A stretch of 64,000 bases of DNA from Desmodus rotundus (taxonomy: Eukaryota > Chordata > Mammalia > Chiroptera > Phyllostomidae). The stretch's first letter is position 1. Each line of letters begins with the position of its first letter. The position numbers and the translations under genes are program-made. Below, one piece after another: positions 35,101 through 46,300 of this stretch. The notes beneath the pieces were generated by a model. It was not told the origin of the DNA, made no database searches, and was given only the letters and a program-made list of their open reading frames with translations. The stretch is taken from NCBI RefSeq assembly GCF_022682495.2, contig NC_071389.1:9725199-9789198 (forward strand), read 5' to 3'.

Positions 35101-38100
35101 TCACAGGGGCAACTCTACTCCCCCCTCCCCCACCCAAAGAGGACCATTTGACCTCTTGCCACAGTAACTACTACAGAAACCAACCATCCCTTACCGGTCA
35201 AGGCCAGGGTGTGGTTCCGCCCACAGGCTGCAGACACAATCACCTCGTGGCTGAGACCCTCGATGAGTCTGGGGGCTTCCACTCTCTTGGTGTCCCCATG
35301 TCCCAGCTGCCCCTTCTCATTTCGACCTGTGGAGCGAGAGCAAGATGAAGTGGGAAGGACAGAGGACAGCCAGAGCGGCTGCACGGGGCACGCAGGAACA
35401 CCCAATGGACACAGGCCTGGTCTCCCAGGTGCCCTCCCAACGAGACATCCACGGAGGGGGAAGGGAGCTCCAGGGTCTTCGTCAGTGGCTGGCCTTCTGG
35501 GGCCTGCCTGAGTGGGACTGGGTGACCAGGGTGAGACACTCCCCAGGGATGTCTCCACCGTAGCCACCTGCGGCCTAAGTCAACTCCCCGGACCCTCTTT
35601 GCTGGGGCGGCAGTGAGGACCATGTGAGCACTTCCCTTCGCTCTCTGCTCCCATGGAAAATGGGGGGACGCTCTGTTTGGCCTGATGTCACACACAAGCG
35701 GAAGTGCTCATGGAAACGCAGGTCTAACGCCTCACGGCCCTGCCAGACAGCTGTCCCCTCATTCCCTTCAATACAAGATGTGGTTTAAGACGGAGCCATT
35801 TCGATACCTGCCATCCAAGTTTGACGACCTCAGTGCTCTGGGTATCTACTGGGGCCCGTCTGGCTTCTGCTTGTCACTTCTCTTCCTTTTACCTGCCCTG
35901 TAAACGGAGCTCACCCACCATGGCCAACCCCACCTCCTTGGTACCACCATTCACAGGACTCCCGGCTGTGTGGGCCCCAGTGATGGACAAAAGCCAGGCC
36001 CATGTTGAACACAAGCCTTCCCTCTGGAGCTGCGCTGGCTGTGGGGTCCACTGGCAGGGAGGCCTGAGGAGGCGACCCCGGCCGCCAAGCCCCACACAAC
36101 ACACAGGCCCCCTGGCAGAGGCCCTCAGCTCCACAGCGGACATGGCGAGTTGTGTGGGCCAGGAGGAGCCTGGACACCCCTGAACCTTCTCCCGTTTTCC
36201 ACACCGGCTCCAAACAAAACAACCCAATGAGCCAACAGCAGGTTGAGGAGGAAAACCCCACCCACTACTCAACAATTCTGGAGCTCTGGGGAGGTTTTAC
36301 AGGGCCACAAAGTCAGAGCAATTCGGGGAAGGGTGGCGGTGGCTCATACCCGTCCTCAACAATGAACTTGACCTTTATTTAGGTCACAGGAAATGGGAGC
36401 AGAGCCGCAAAGACAGCGCCACTCATCCTGGAGCACGCTTGAGGAAGAAGTTACTGGCCTCAGGTTACCTCAGGAAATCCACTTTGGCCATGAACTTTAA
36501 CTTCGGCTCTCTAGCAGGACAGGCAGACTCCAGCTTCTGACGGAGCTGCCCAAGCTCCCTGCAAAACGCACTTCAAACACAGGACAAGTGCTGGGTGGGG
36601 CTTGGGGGGTGACTGGCTGGCGGTGCCGACCCCTGGTGAGTGACGTGCAGTATTGCGTCAATGCTTCTGGGCGTGCACAAGGCCTCTCACCTTAGGGTGA
36701 CCGACAGCGGCCCCGTGACACCCCACTTGCACATCGTCCCTAGCTGCTGGCACCACGTCTGCTCACAGGGACACGTCTCTGCCCAGGGCCAGGGTAGGTG
36801 GACAGGGTACAGAATCATTCCCTGCCCACAGGGTCAGCAGAGGGGACGTTTTTAGAAGCACCACGTAAGGGCAACTCAGTAAAGAGACCAGGAAGGAGGT
36901 ATTTAAAGTCGCAGACCGACACAGACCGCGCGCTCAGCGCTGGAACACGAGGTGGGAGGGGTGCCGAGGAGGCGGGACACACCTCCGTGCCAACGGGGCG
37001 AAGATGAAAACCGAGGCGATGTCAGCATGCATCAGGAGACTATGAAGCACAAATGTGGGCCAGACTTGTTAGCTTTTTTTCAACTGAATGACGAAATTAG
37101 CAGTGGAGGGAGAACAGATGTTAACATATTTGAACATCGTTACAGCAGCTCATGAAAGGGCAAAAAACCGGTCCAAACAGACCCAGATGAAAATGCAGCC
37201 ATGTGAACTAAAAGCTGGCCACAGGACAGAAACAAGGGGCAGGGACGAGGGCCGGCACACCGGGGGAAGAGACCGGGAGCTGCCAGAAGGGCGCGGGGAT
37301 AAACGGGGCCTCGTCAGCGGCTGGATCGGTGGCCTGGAAGGGGCAACGGGCAGCAAGGCGTGTGAGCCCTCGCCGGGGACTCTGAAGTGGAGCAGAGCGG
37401 CAAGGCAAGGCTCAGGGAAGCACCGAGTCCCCAGGCGGGAAAATCCAGCAGCAGGGAAAGCCAACCAACCCGGAAAAACAGAGTGAGAAGAGGACAAAAG
37501 GGGCCGTCAGCTATGCAGACCAGCGTGGCCCCCAGAGGCAGAGGCCGACTGCAGGGCCTCGGGGCCCATGTCACGATGTGGCTGCTGTAAACGCGGGTGG
37601 CATTTAACGTGGCAAGAACAGGGGTCTAATGTCACGGTGTTGAAAAACAAGAAGGGAGGGGGACCGACCGTCTGTTGCGGGGACAGCAGGCCTGAAACAG
37701 GAATTCAGCTGCAGGCACCCCGGTATCAGAGACATGCAGATTCAGTCAGAATGGTCAGGAAAAGGCTGCCCGAAGGAGGAGCATCCAGAGAATTAGGGGC
37801 CGCGCAGCGAGGTGGAGGGTGCCACGCAGCCATAGGTGCAGGCAAGACCGATCAGGACTCGGGAAGAGGAAATGGAGCCCTGCCGTGGAGAACGCAGAAG
37901 GGATGACAGCACCGCGGGCGCCCGGCTGCATGAGTCACCGCAGTGCTCAGCCGGCTCGTACTCACCCCAGCTCCACAGCTTCCCTTCCGTGGTGATGAGG
38001 AGGCTGTGGGCAGCGCACGAACCCGAAACCACTGTCCGCACCCGGACCCCCGACAGGCACCCATATCTGTGGGGTCCCCACAGATTCTGACCAAGATTGC

Positions 38101-41100
38101 GGTAGGCAGCTGCAAAGAGAAGAATGCAAATCTAACACCTGCAGTGACAAGCAAGTGAAGAGCACCCCCAAAAATGTCACCAGGCCCCTAGGGTCCACTC
38201 TCCTGGGGTACAACTGCAGGGGCCCTTGGGGTGCCACCTGAGAAGTGAGCACCTCCAGCACACTGCCCCTTGCTCCTGAGCTGGTGCAGACCTAGCCTGT
38301 GGCCACTGAGCATGCCCTCCTGCAGAGCTATGGGGTGGGGGCCAACCCAGGAGAGCCGACAGTGGACCTGGTGTCTCCCACCGCCCCACCAGCAATGTTG
38401 CAGCCGGGAGGCTCTCAGTGCAACGCTGAGCATCCCATCCTCCACCACAACCTGCACTCCTTGCAGTCTACCAGGCCCTCTGCTCCCTGCCAAACCAACC
38501 CCCTCACCATTGGTTTGCTCCCTTCTCAGGGGTCCCTTTGCGTTCACTTCCCATGTATTCACTTCCCTGGAGAACCCTTCCCTGCCACCTGCTTATTCTG
38601 CAAACCTCAGGTCAAGCACCCCCTCCTATGGGGAAGCCCTCCCCGTCACATCCCCTTGAACTTGTCACTCCCCACACACCAGTGCCCCGTGAGTCCTGCC
38701 ACAGCACTTACCCCACTGAACTCATGTGCCTTCCCACTCTGCACCGGCCACTGGGGCCTCACCAGCGCCTGGCACACGGGAAGCACTGTCAGTAACGTTA
38801 GCGGGTGTGTGGGAGGGACGAAGAAATAGCCACCTCCTTCAAAATCCCCGCTTCGCCCTGTTAGTGGATGGGGCGTGGCCACTGTTTTGTTCAGTATGTT
38901 CACCCTGGGACTCTCGAGGACAGAAACTTGAACGCGTCTGTGGGCCTCTGGTGACTGTTACGAAATGCTGGCCCCTGCCAAGTCTACTGTGTCAGGTTGG
39001 TCGGGACATGGGGATGGAGTGAAAGGCTGACTTCTCCATCAGGCTCCTGGCGCCACGGAAAAGTATCTGTACTGATTGTTCAGTGTCAGGCCCCACCCTG
39101 CCTGCGCCCCACCAGCAGAGGGCGCCACTCGTGCCTTCTGTCTTGGTAGCAAGAACTCCAAGTCACAGTGTCACATAGTGACAGCCTTGAGCTTCACCTG
39201 ACCTCACTCCTACTACTAAAAGGTGGAAAGAAAACCCCACAACGCCTCGGGGCTAGAGCAAACCAGAGAGGACAGCCTTCGCAGTTACCGTAGGACTCTT
39301 TCAGAGAACCCCATGGCCTGTTTACCATGAAGGCAAAACAGGGGTGGCATCGGACCGAAACCAAAGTGCACACGCCATGTGTCATCTGTGCCAAGAACAC
39401 GGCAGCAGGGGACCACCGCGGAGGTACCGGTGCCACAGCCGACCTAGCCTGGCTGAGGAACCCTGGCTGGTAGTGACCCAAGTCCCAGGAAATGGCCAAC
39501 AGCTGTCCTGGGCCCCTCGGCTGGGCCAGCGGTCATGAACTCCCTAAGATCACCAGGCCAGGCCCTAAGCAGAGAGGGGGCAGGCATCCCTGTGTGACCT
39601 TGAAAATGAGCTCTGCTCTGGGCTGCTGCTTTTACAAGATTCACGGTGCTGTGCCCCTGGGGCTCTCCCTGTCCTCACGGAGGGCAGGCACGCTTCAGGG
39701 ACAGCAGGAAACGGGGGAAGACTGGGCCGAGGGGCAAAGCCATCCTTCCCTTCATGCCTGGCACCAGCGGGAAAACAAGTCCTACCTCCCTTCCCTTTCT
39801 GTCTACTAGCAAGGTCGCGGAGGACTGAAAAATATCTTAAAATACTTTTTAAATTTTTTAAAAAATTATATAAAACTTCATTCAGAGGGAAGAAAACCAA
39901 GAAAGCAGAGTTGGGAAACAGAGAAGAGAGAAGGCGCTCTTCAATGAGCCCAATGAAGGCAGAATTCCCTCGTCGAGAGTGTGGGAGTGGTTTTCAACCC
40001 ACAAGGCGGTTTCCCGACCTTCCTCGCCTCATCCTGCACCCGCAGGTGACAACCCAGGCCGTGCCGCCTGCTTCCCACTGGAACTTACTCCTCCTCTCTG
40101 GGCCAAGTATCTGGAACTGGGAGTGGGGCGCTCATGTGAAGAGCCTGAGAAAAGATGCCGCATGTGCCCAGGGCTGGCAGACTTCGGTCACCCCACACCA
40201 GGATGGATTTCCTGGGGACACCAATAGCTAGGGGGACTTGGGCCCCAAGTCTGGGCACTTTCCACAGCAGGAGAAAATGGCTCGGACCCACTGCTGGTTC
40301 GGCTAGACCCTGAGCAAGCGCTCCTGCGTCTTCAGGGAATGAGGTGATCTCCATGTCCCGAGGCATCGGAGCTGTCAGGGTGCAAATATCTGCTCACTGG
40401 GCAAGGCTATCAAGTACTCCGGGACTCTTTCCAAATGAAATCAAGAAGCCATAAAATGTGGCACCACGCCAGCCTCGCCTCTCTGGGCTGGGCTGGCATT
40501 CCCCCCGGGGAGAGGCCCATTTTCTAAAAGAAGCGTTTAGGGACTGAAGTTCCTTCTCAGGGCTTCTCCGCTCCCTCCACTCTAGACTGTCACTCGCCCT
40601 GTCAACCCAGCTACCGCAACAATTTGGCAGCTCGCAAAGAAATGTGGACTCTTCCGAAAGATCTAACAGTTTGACTTGTGACAAATGTCTAGGACATTTT
40701 GACATCCCACAGGAGCAGCTTCATTTTAATAAAAACAAGTGACGGGAGAAGGAAGATGGGGAAAGGTGTCAATGTTTTATGTGAAGCTACTATTCATATT
40801 TTTCTGTATAATCTTAAGGGAATTTGTTTTTTAAAAGCAGAATTGTGAGACAAGACTCACAGAAGACCAGGGTTCAGATCCAGTGCCACCCCTAGAGTGG
40901 CTGTGTTGCCTCAGGAAAGTTACTTGGCCTCTCTGAACATTCTTGTAAACGAAGAGACTACTTACCTGGCAGATGGTCACCAAATTACAGCAAACACCTA
41001 GGAAGCATGCAAGAAATAGTAGCTTCTTACAGCTTTAGAACTGTTTCTCTTACCTTGTTGTTTAGGCACTTCTTTCCGACCAATCAAGTCCCAGTTGGTT

Positions 41101-44100
41101 GCCCCAAAAATCAAAAGCTGCCCTTTGCATTTAGACCCTTCAAGTTTCTGCAGAGACAGAGAGAGGGGGAAGAGGAATTAGCCTGCAATGCTGCTTCCAG
41201 CTTCCTAAGTCTGTCCAACAACGGCAGGAAACAAAAATACACTATCGACACTTCCGCCAGCGGATGGAGGCCCGGGGGGCTCACCACCTGGCCAGCCCAC
41301 GTCAGCGTGCCAACCCCAGCGCTGCCCCAGTTACACCCAGGCTCCTTGTCATCCTTTCACTTCTGTTTAAAATGTCTTTTGCAAAACTTAGACACACACA
41401 CAAAGCCAAGTGACATCCCTCTCCTCCTCTACGTGGTGGCTACCCTGGCGGGACGTTTTGGCATCATGCTGTGTCCTCTGTAAGGTGAACACATCTTCAC
41501 TTCCCTATCAGGGATTCCATCTCTTGGGGACCTCCGTGTGACCCAAACCTGGCGTCGCAGGCATCCTGCAGTACAGGTCCTGTCGTGCTCGCCTGCTTGG
41601 CCACGTTTCCATGGCTGGAAGCTGGGCTGTCCACAGGACACCGCTGGCAGTCAGCGTGCGAAGGGGGGACACACAGCCAGGGATAGAGAGGGACTTGGCT
41701 GCACTTAAATAATTGAAAGGACGGCCTTTGTCGGAGGCCAGTCCATCCCTCCAGAACCCAGACTCGGGTTACTTGATCGGGAGCCTAGTTTCCCCTGGTT
41801 ATCTATCTCCCCTTCTTTGTTTTACTGGCGGGCCTGGCTGGCACTCCCTACAGGTCTACTGCAGATGAATGGCAGCCAGTGGGTTCTGTCCAGCTCCCCG
41901 TGGGAGGAGCGGCCCCGAGGCTCTGCCATGTCACTGACTTGCTCTCTACTGTTCCTCGGGTCCGCATGGAGGGGGCAGAAGACATGGGGGGGAACTAAGG
42001 CACCATGGGATGAGCCATCAGGCCAGAGAACGGCGGAAAAGGGTCCCCGGAAGGACAGCACTGCAGGCCCGGCGGTCCCCCCTCCGGCCCCCCCACCCCA
42101 GGCGGGCAGAAGGCTCCCGGGTGCCATGTGCCGCACTCACTGTTAACCACTCGACACCGAGATGCCGTCACCGCATCAACAGTTCGCCAGCGCGGTCGGC
42201 CACCGCAGGACCAGCAGCTCCACCACTGCCAGAACTTGCTGCAAGCGCCCTGGGCAGGAACAGGGTCTCCTCTGTGACCTGGAGATGCCACATCTGCATC
42301 AGTGGTCAAGGGCTCGTGGACACCATCAAGCCAGCTAAGCATTTACACAAAAACCCAAACTTTCTGACACAAGGTGTTCTGAGAAACCTCGGGAACCTGA
42401 GTCTACAGCAGTGACAGTGGTCGAGTCCTGGGGAGGGCGTGACGTGTTACCTTGTTCAGCTCCTCGCTTCGGGCAGAGGGCAATGACCCTTTCAGCGCTA
42501 TTACCTATATATCTGTTTGCTGCAGACAGCTTACTCTCACTTCTCCGAAATTTAATTCTTCCCTCTATCTCTACGAAATATAAGACTAAAGGAGAACCCC
42601 TAACGCCCCTTAAATCAAAGCCCATGTCCCTCTCTGTCAGAGCTGCCCCGGCCTTTACTCGATGCACCAAGAGGTTCTTTCTGGATAAACTCGAATGTCT
42701 ATGGCACTGCACGTGCCCAAAGGCGAGAGAAGCTGGAAGAAGTCTCCCCAGCAGGACGAATAAGGGTTGCCTCACCTTGCTGCCTTCCCGACAACCCCAG
42801 TCATGGAAGCTGGGCAGAGATGAACCAGCCCAGCAGGAGAATGCACTCACTTCTTCAGTCAACAAAACGGGGTTTCTGGGCCAAAGCAAAACTTCTGAAT
42901 CATTGCCCAAGTGTAAGGAGCCTGTTTATGAGCCTGAACCTTTAGCTTACATCCACTTGCAAGGCTGCTGCTCTCGGCATAAGAGAGACCACTCAGGGAA
43001 ATGCCAGCAACAACAGACTCCCTAGTGGGCTTTCTACTCAAACGGACTTTAAGCTCGGCAGTTATTTGGCCCTTTCAGATGGGAGATTTGTCTCAGGGTC
43101 CACAAAACGTCAGCCACCCAACACTGGGAAAACTACGAAGATGTGGACAGCTGGTGCACTCGCCCGTTTTCCAGGACTGAGCACAGGCTGCTTGCTTGCT
43201 TGCTTGATCTACAAGGTTATTAAGTTCAGAGGAAACTGGGGCTGCGTCAAACCCAGGCCACCAGAGCGTGCTCATCTGACATAGCCACTGTGAACCCCAG
43301 GACCTTGGAGAGGGCATTTTCTGAGACTGAAGCAAGTGCGTTTTATGGAAGTGCACATGGTTTACTGAAAGCAGCTCTGCTCCTCAACCATCCAAGAACC
43401 TGGGGCTCCCCTCTCCCAAGTGCAGTGCCTGCAGCTGAGCCTAACTAAAGGCAACTGTGCCCTCACAAACCTCCTTCGCGCAGCCCTGAACGGTGGCGAG
43501 GCTTGCGAATGTCTCAGTAAAAGCCTCTTTCTGAGACAGGCCAGGGGCTGCTGTCAGCCTGGGGCAGCACATAGGGTCTCCAGGGCCCCTGAAGAGGCAG
43601 AGACCTTGTGTTTCCTTTGGAGTCCAGGAAGCTGCAGCCAGGGATTCTGGGCAGAAGGGTCATACAGGACCAGGGCAGCGCTGACCCAGACTTGTGGAAG
43701 GGCAATGAAGCAGCACGGGCCCGGCCTTGACCCTGGACAAAACTCAATGGATGCTAATAAAAACTTAAAACTTGGGGTATGCACTTCCATGGGGCATAAA
43801 AAAAGCGCTTGTTCAACCTTCAGTCTCCTGAGCCTAGGACAGCGTGCTGACCAGTGCAAAGGAAATCGCCTAACAGCCCCTTTGTTTTTTAAGGGGGTTT
43901 GGGAAGGGTTGTATATATATGGATGTATACATATGTATACATCTCTCGGAACTTAAAAGATACGAAAAGTAAATGTAAAACCACCTTAAGCTGCATTGGA
44001 CAGCTGTGCCTCCCAGTTAGACTAATAACAGCCCCACTCCCATCAGACCAGCAGCTGTGCACCTGCTGGGGGGGCCTGGAGTCCCTTTGCACTCTCCGTG

Positions 44101-46061
44101 TGTGACTACCTTCTTGGGTGAATCCCAGCATTGGGTGAGTCTCACTTCCTGATAACAAAGCTCACTGCTCTCCTAGGGTGACTGTCCACTCCCAGGAGAG
44201 AGAGCGAAGCAGAGGCAGAGCCCACCTGCCCTTTCTGTTTGGTGCTCTCCCACCACACAGGGACAGCAGGGCACATGTCTGGAGACCCACACTGCGTATC
44301 ATGCTGGTCCAAATAAACAGTTCCTGTGGTCAGTTTCTCAAGACACTGGCCATTTCCCTAGCGCAGGTCTAGTCCCCACCCCAGATAAGACATTTCAGTG
44401 ACATGGGCTCCCCTTCCATCCTGCTCCATCCTCTAGGGTGGCGACCCTTTGACTGCAAGAGGAGTTAGTGAGCATTTTCACAGGAGCCAAGTGCAGGGGC
44501 GTGAGGACGGCATCAGAAAACACCTGGGGCCCATGTGGAAACCCAGCCCCATGTGATCTCGGGCTGGGCTCTTAAAACTCTGTGCCCCAGTTTCCTCATC
44601 TATAAAGCGGATGGAGAAATGCATGACTTTCAACCATTTAAACATTGCCAGCGTTCCGCTGGAGGAAAGCACTCTGATGCTGTTAACCCTTCCACACCCT
44701 TCGGGGAGAGAACTGGACCTCTCCAGAGGTCCGATTCTAGAACCTAAGTGGAAGTTCTTACTCTCTTGGGATTACATGAGAAGCTGGTGAAAGCTCTGAC
44801 CCTCTCCTAAACACTCATCCCACACTGAACTTGTAGCTTTGGAGGATCACAGAATCCAGGTTAAGAGTTCTGGCTCTGCAGGGGTTTGAGGCACATAAGT
44901 TGAGATGGTCACGATCTTAAGACCCAACTCTAATGAGCAAATTCAAGTCCACTTAGAACATGGGAGATGCTTCTTGCCTGGGGCTGCGGCGGGGGGTGTA
45001 GGGTGCTACACAGAGCTCTCACCTAGCCCCAGCGCCTTCGGACCCTAAGCGGTGAACACAGCTCAAAACCCTCTCACCCGGGGGCTTCCCGACCTCCAGG
45101 GGGAGGACTCTCTGGAGCATGCGCCCTCGCACCCCGCGCCAGCGCCGGCCGCCCCCGTCTCCCGGGCGGCGCGAGACAGTGAGGGCTGTAAGGGGCATGC
45201 GCAGCAGCCGCCAGGCCCCGCCTCCCCGGAGCTCCGGAGCCGAGGCGGCGGGAACCTCAAAGCCGAGGCGCAAACCGCCGCTCCCCGCAGTGCGCGGGAG
45301 ACCCCTTCCCCTGCGGCACCGGGGCGGACCGCCGGCGCAGGAGGCCAGGGGAGGCTGGAGGCACAGAGTGTTACACCCCGTGCGTGCATCCCCTGCTCTG
45401 GCCCAAGACAACTTGCACAAGTCTCCCTTCCCGGAGCGGGAGGGGGAGGGGAAGAGGAGGCAGTAGGCTCGAGCGGCGCCGGGGGCGGGGCCATGACCCC
45501 CAAGCGCGGGCGGGCGCGGGCTCCGGACGCCCCTCCCCCCGCCGGGGGCCGGGGGGAGCGCGCCCCAAGGATCAACTGCCGCGCGGGCGGGCGACGCGGG
45601 GTCAGATAGGCCGCCGACCGCGCCTGTCTCTGGCCCGCGCCCACCCTGCGCCCTTTTGTTGTGCGGCGGCGGCGATGATGATTCAGCCCGCGGCCTGTGC
45701 CGGCCCCGCCACCCCCCAGGCCAGGACGCGCGCAGTGGCGCGCTACGGGCCTCAACCCCCTGCTCTCTGGCCCCGCACTCACGACGCGCTCCTTGGTGTG
45801 CTCTGGCTCGGTGATGACCACCGCCGCACCGCCCGCTTTGGTCGCCGCCGGCCGCGCAGCGCGCTTGCCCCCACCAGGTGCCCCGTCGAGATCTAGGCCG
45901 TCCTCGTCGCCACTGCTGCCACCACCGCTGCTGCTGCTGCACCGCTCCGGCCGTTCGCGCTTCCTGCCGGCTGGGCCGCCGCGCTTCCTGGGCCCAGCGC
46001 GAGCTGTGCCGTTGCCCGAGCTCGGCTCCTCCCAAGCCGCCGCCGCCTTCTTCCTGGGCAT
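26066..46061 (-). CDS. RCC2: RCC2 (TD-60), RCC1-like beta-propeller protein (12 coding exons)
   Basis: The 12 exons listed separately join in frame on the minus strand to 1563 nt, 520 residues plus stop; human RCC2 is 522. The first 93 residues are a basic, low-complexity tail (MPRKKAAAAW, a PRKRGGPAGRKRERPER nuclear-localisation-like stretch, CSSSSGGGSSGDEDG). Residues about 94-510 form the RCC1-type seven-bladed propeller, seen as repeated motifs: GATNWDL, ACGRNHTLALT with GQLGHGD, GENKMGQLGLGNQ, CPEYGQLG, ACGANHTLVLD with FGGYGRLGHA, AGYTCSFAVSEVG. The C-terminus is KKLPEYNPRTL. The two-residue deficit against human lies in the N-terminal alanine run and the following linker. The protein is known as a centromere and midzone factor that acts with small GTPases (Rac1, RalA, Arf6) and the chromosomal passenger complex. 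All introns are GT-AG. The gene is convergent with PADI6. Confidence 0.98.
26811..26888 (-). CDS. RCC2: RCC2 coding exon 11
   Basis: Residues 461-486 (GYGDHKPKSSTAAQEVKTL DGIFTEQ), 26 codons. Acceptor TCGCCAG|G and donor GAGCAG|GTGAGC on the minus strand. Confidence 0.95.
26889..28735 (-). other. RCC2: RCC2 intron 10 (1.8 kb)
   Basis: Holds a pogo/Tigger-like element at 28352-28572 and otherwise unique sequence. The overlapping plus-strand frames at 27.6-28.0 kb are GC-rich shadows with no recognised product. Confidence 0.6.
28352..28572 (+). mobile_element. Non-autonomous DNA transposon, pogo/Tigger-like
   Basis: The left end CAGCTGGCCCTTGAACAGTG and the right end GTCCAAGGGTCAACTG are inverted copies of each other (consensus CAGTTGACCCTTGAAC). 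TA precedes the left end, as expected for the superfamily. About 221 bp, no coding capacity. Confidence 0.65.
28736..28808 (-). CDS. RCC2: RCC2 coding exon 10
   Basis: Residues 436-460 (KSSIIVAADESTISWGPSPT FGEL). Acceptor TTGCAG|G and donor GAGCTG|GTAAGC on the minus strand. Confidence 0.95.
29663..29768 (-). CDS. RCC2: RCC2 coding exon 9
   Basis: Residues 401-436 (GLFFWGATNTSRESTMYPK ... WRIRSLACG). Acceptor CCCCAG|G and donor TTGTGG|GTATGT on the minus strand. Confidence 0.95.
30025..30205 (-). CDS. RCC2: RCC2 coding exon 8
   Basis: Residues 341-401 (LVLDSQKRVFSWGFGGYGR LGHA ... CSFAVSEVG). Acceptor CCGCAG|C and donor AGTGG|GTGAGT on the minus strand. Confidence 0.95.
30206..31264 (-). 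other. RCC2: RCC2 intron 7 (1.1 kb)
   Basis: No repeat or exon recognised. A 229-codon plus-strand frame (29957-30646) runs across exon 8 and into this intron; it is read as a chance antisense frame. Confidence 0.6.
31265..31431 (-). CDS. RCC2: RCC2 coding exon 7
   Basis: Residues 285-340 (HNSDGKFIARAQRIEYDC ... VVRDVACGANHT). Acceptor CCACAG|G and donor CACACA|GTAAGT on the minus strand. Confidence 0.95.
31432..33379 (-). other. RCC2: RCC2 intron 6 (1.9 kb)
   Basis: No transposable element recognised with confidence. Contains a strong CTCF-like motif at 32660-32674. Confidence 0.6.
32660..32674 (+). promoter_or_regulatory. CTCF-like motif, + orientation
   Basis: CCAGCAGAGGGCGCC matches the CTCF core CCASYAGRKGGCRS at every position. 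Identical to the 15-mer at 39112-39126. Confidence 0.55.
33380..33494 (-). CDS. RCC2: RCC2 coding exon 6
   Basis: Residues 247-285 (IMYNGQPITKMACGAEFSMI ... GCPEYGQL). Acceptor TTTCAG|A and donor GCTGG|GTATGG on the minus strand. Confidence 0.95.
33495..34735 (-). other. RCC2: RCC2 intron 5 (1.2 kb)
   Basis: Unique sequence apart from a two-copy G-rich direct repeat (34115-34134 and 34149-34168, one mismatch). Confidence 0.6.
34736..34824 (-). CDS. RCC2: RCC2 coding exon 5
   Basis: Residues 217-246 (ETGSVFAFGENKMGQLGLG NQTDAVPSPAQ). Acceptor TTCCAG|A and donor GCACAG|GTACCT on the minus strand. Confidence 0.95.
35195..35326 (-). CDS. RCC2: RCC2 coding exon 4
   Basis: Residues 173-217 (GRNEKGQLGHGDTKRVEAPR ... 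ACGRNHTLALT). Acceptor TCCACAG|G and donor TGACCG|GTAAGG on the minus strand. Confidence 0.95.
35327..37965 (-). other. RCC2: RCC2 intron 3 (2.6 kb)
   Basis: No transposable element or additional exon that I can support. The open frames here are GC-rich shadows. Confidence 0.55.
37966..38109 (-). CDS. RCC2: RCC2 coding exon 3
   Basis: Residues 125-173 (AAYRNLGQNLWGPHRYGCLS ... TTEGKLWSW). Acceptor TTTGCAG|C and donor GCTGGG|GTGAGT on the minus strand. Confidence 0.95.
38440..38795 (+). repeat. L2 LINE fragment
   Basis: 'ccctggagaacccttccctg', 'acagcacttaccccactgaa' and 'caccagcgcctggcacacgg' follow the pyrimidine-rich 3' region of L2. Confidence 0.6.
39112..39126 (+). promoter_or_regulatory. 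CTCF-like motif, + orientation
   Basis: CCAGCAGAGGGCGCC, preceded by CCCA and followed by AC, matches the CTCF core at every position. In RCC2 intron 2. Confidence 0.6.
40845..41000 (-). repeat. MIR SINE
   Basis: 'gaccagggttcagatccagt', 'agttacttggcctctctgaa' and 'cattcttgtaaacgaagaga' match reversed MIR. It ends about 50 bp from RCC2 exon 2. Confidence 0.75.
41054..41147 (-). CDS. RCC2: RCC2 coding exon 2
   Basis: Residues 94-125 (KLEGSKCKGQLLIFGATNW DLIGRKEVPKQQ). Acceptor TCTGCAG|A and donor CAACAAG|GTAAGA on the minus strand. Confidence 0.95.
43922..43943. repeat. Perfect 22-bp palindrome
   Basis: Built on GATGTATACAT joined to its own reverse complement with no spacer and no mismatch. 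It lies in an AT-rich, TATA-like run in RCC2 intron 1. Confidence 0.9.
44545..44620 (-). repeat. MIR core fragment
   Basis: 'ctctgtgccccagtttcctc' followed by 'atctataaagcggatgg' is reversed MIR core sequence. Confidence 0.6.
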
Positions 46062-46300
46062 GGTCGCGCTGGAGGAGACACGGGGCAGCGGCGCACAATG
46101 GACGGGTTATAAACTGCGCGGGGGGAGGGGAGCGCAGCAGAGCCACCGGCCTCCACTTCCTCCCCTGCCCTCCCCAAAGTGGCGGCCGCGGGGTGGGCGG
46201 AGAGGGGGTGAGCCAGGAGGAAATCGCGCCCCTCCCGGGCCCGGCGCGCCTCCTCCGGGGAATCCCGCACGGTGGCCCAGGTCCCCAAATGCAATCCGGT
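45110..46300 (-). promoter_or_regulatory. RCC2: RCC2 CpG island
   Basis: Dense CpG covering the first coding exon and its flanks. It holds two GCATGCGC elements (45117-45124 and 45195-45202) resembling NRF1 half-sites, a GC-box GGGGGCGGGGCC near 45481 and, on the minus strand, TTTATAA at 46107-46113. A second CpG-dense block lies at 47165-47480. Confidence 0.8.
45783..46061 (-). CDS. RCC2: RCC2 first coding exon
   Basis: ATG at 46059-46061; residues 1-93 ending TEPEHTKERV. Donor CGCGTC|GTGAGT on the minus strand. An acceptor-like CTCCTCCAG ends eight bases before the ATG, which supports a non-coding exon upstream, as in human. The alanine run has four residues where human has five. Confidence 0.96.

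Larger units (their letters stand above)
38110..41053 (-). other. RCC2: RCC2 intron 2 (2.9 kb)
   Basis: Holds an L2 fragment (38440-38795), a CTCF-like motif (39112-39126), an AT-rich run (39828-39890) and a reversed MIR at the exon-2 side. The 176-codon plus-strand frame at 38299-38829 lies on the L2 copy. Confidence 0.6.
41148..45782 (-). other. RCC2: RCC2 intron 1 of the coding region (4.6 kb)
   Basis: Contains a perfect 22-bp palindrome (43922-43943), a short reversed MIR core (44545-44620) and, at its 5' end, part of the CpG island. No Ves SINE. No further exon recognised. Confidence 0.6.

Noticed and set aside
38299..38829. 176-codon plus-strand frame in RCC2 intron 2
   Set aside because: It coincides with an L2 fragment whose pyrimidine-rich strand lacks stops.
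45019..46146. 375-codon minus-strand frame
   Set aside because: It is the wrong frame over the RCC2 first exon; the true frame begins MPRKKAAAAW at 46061.
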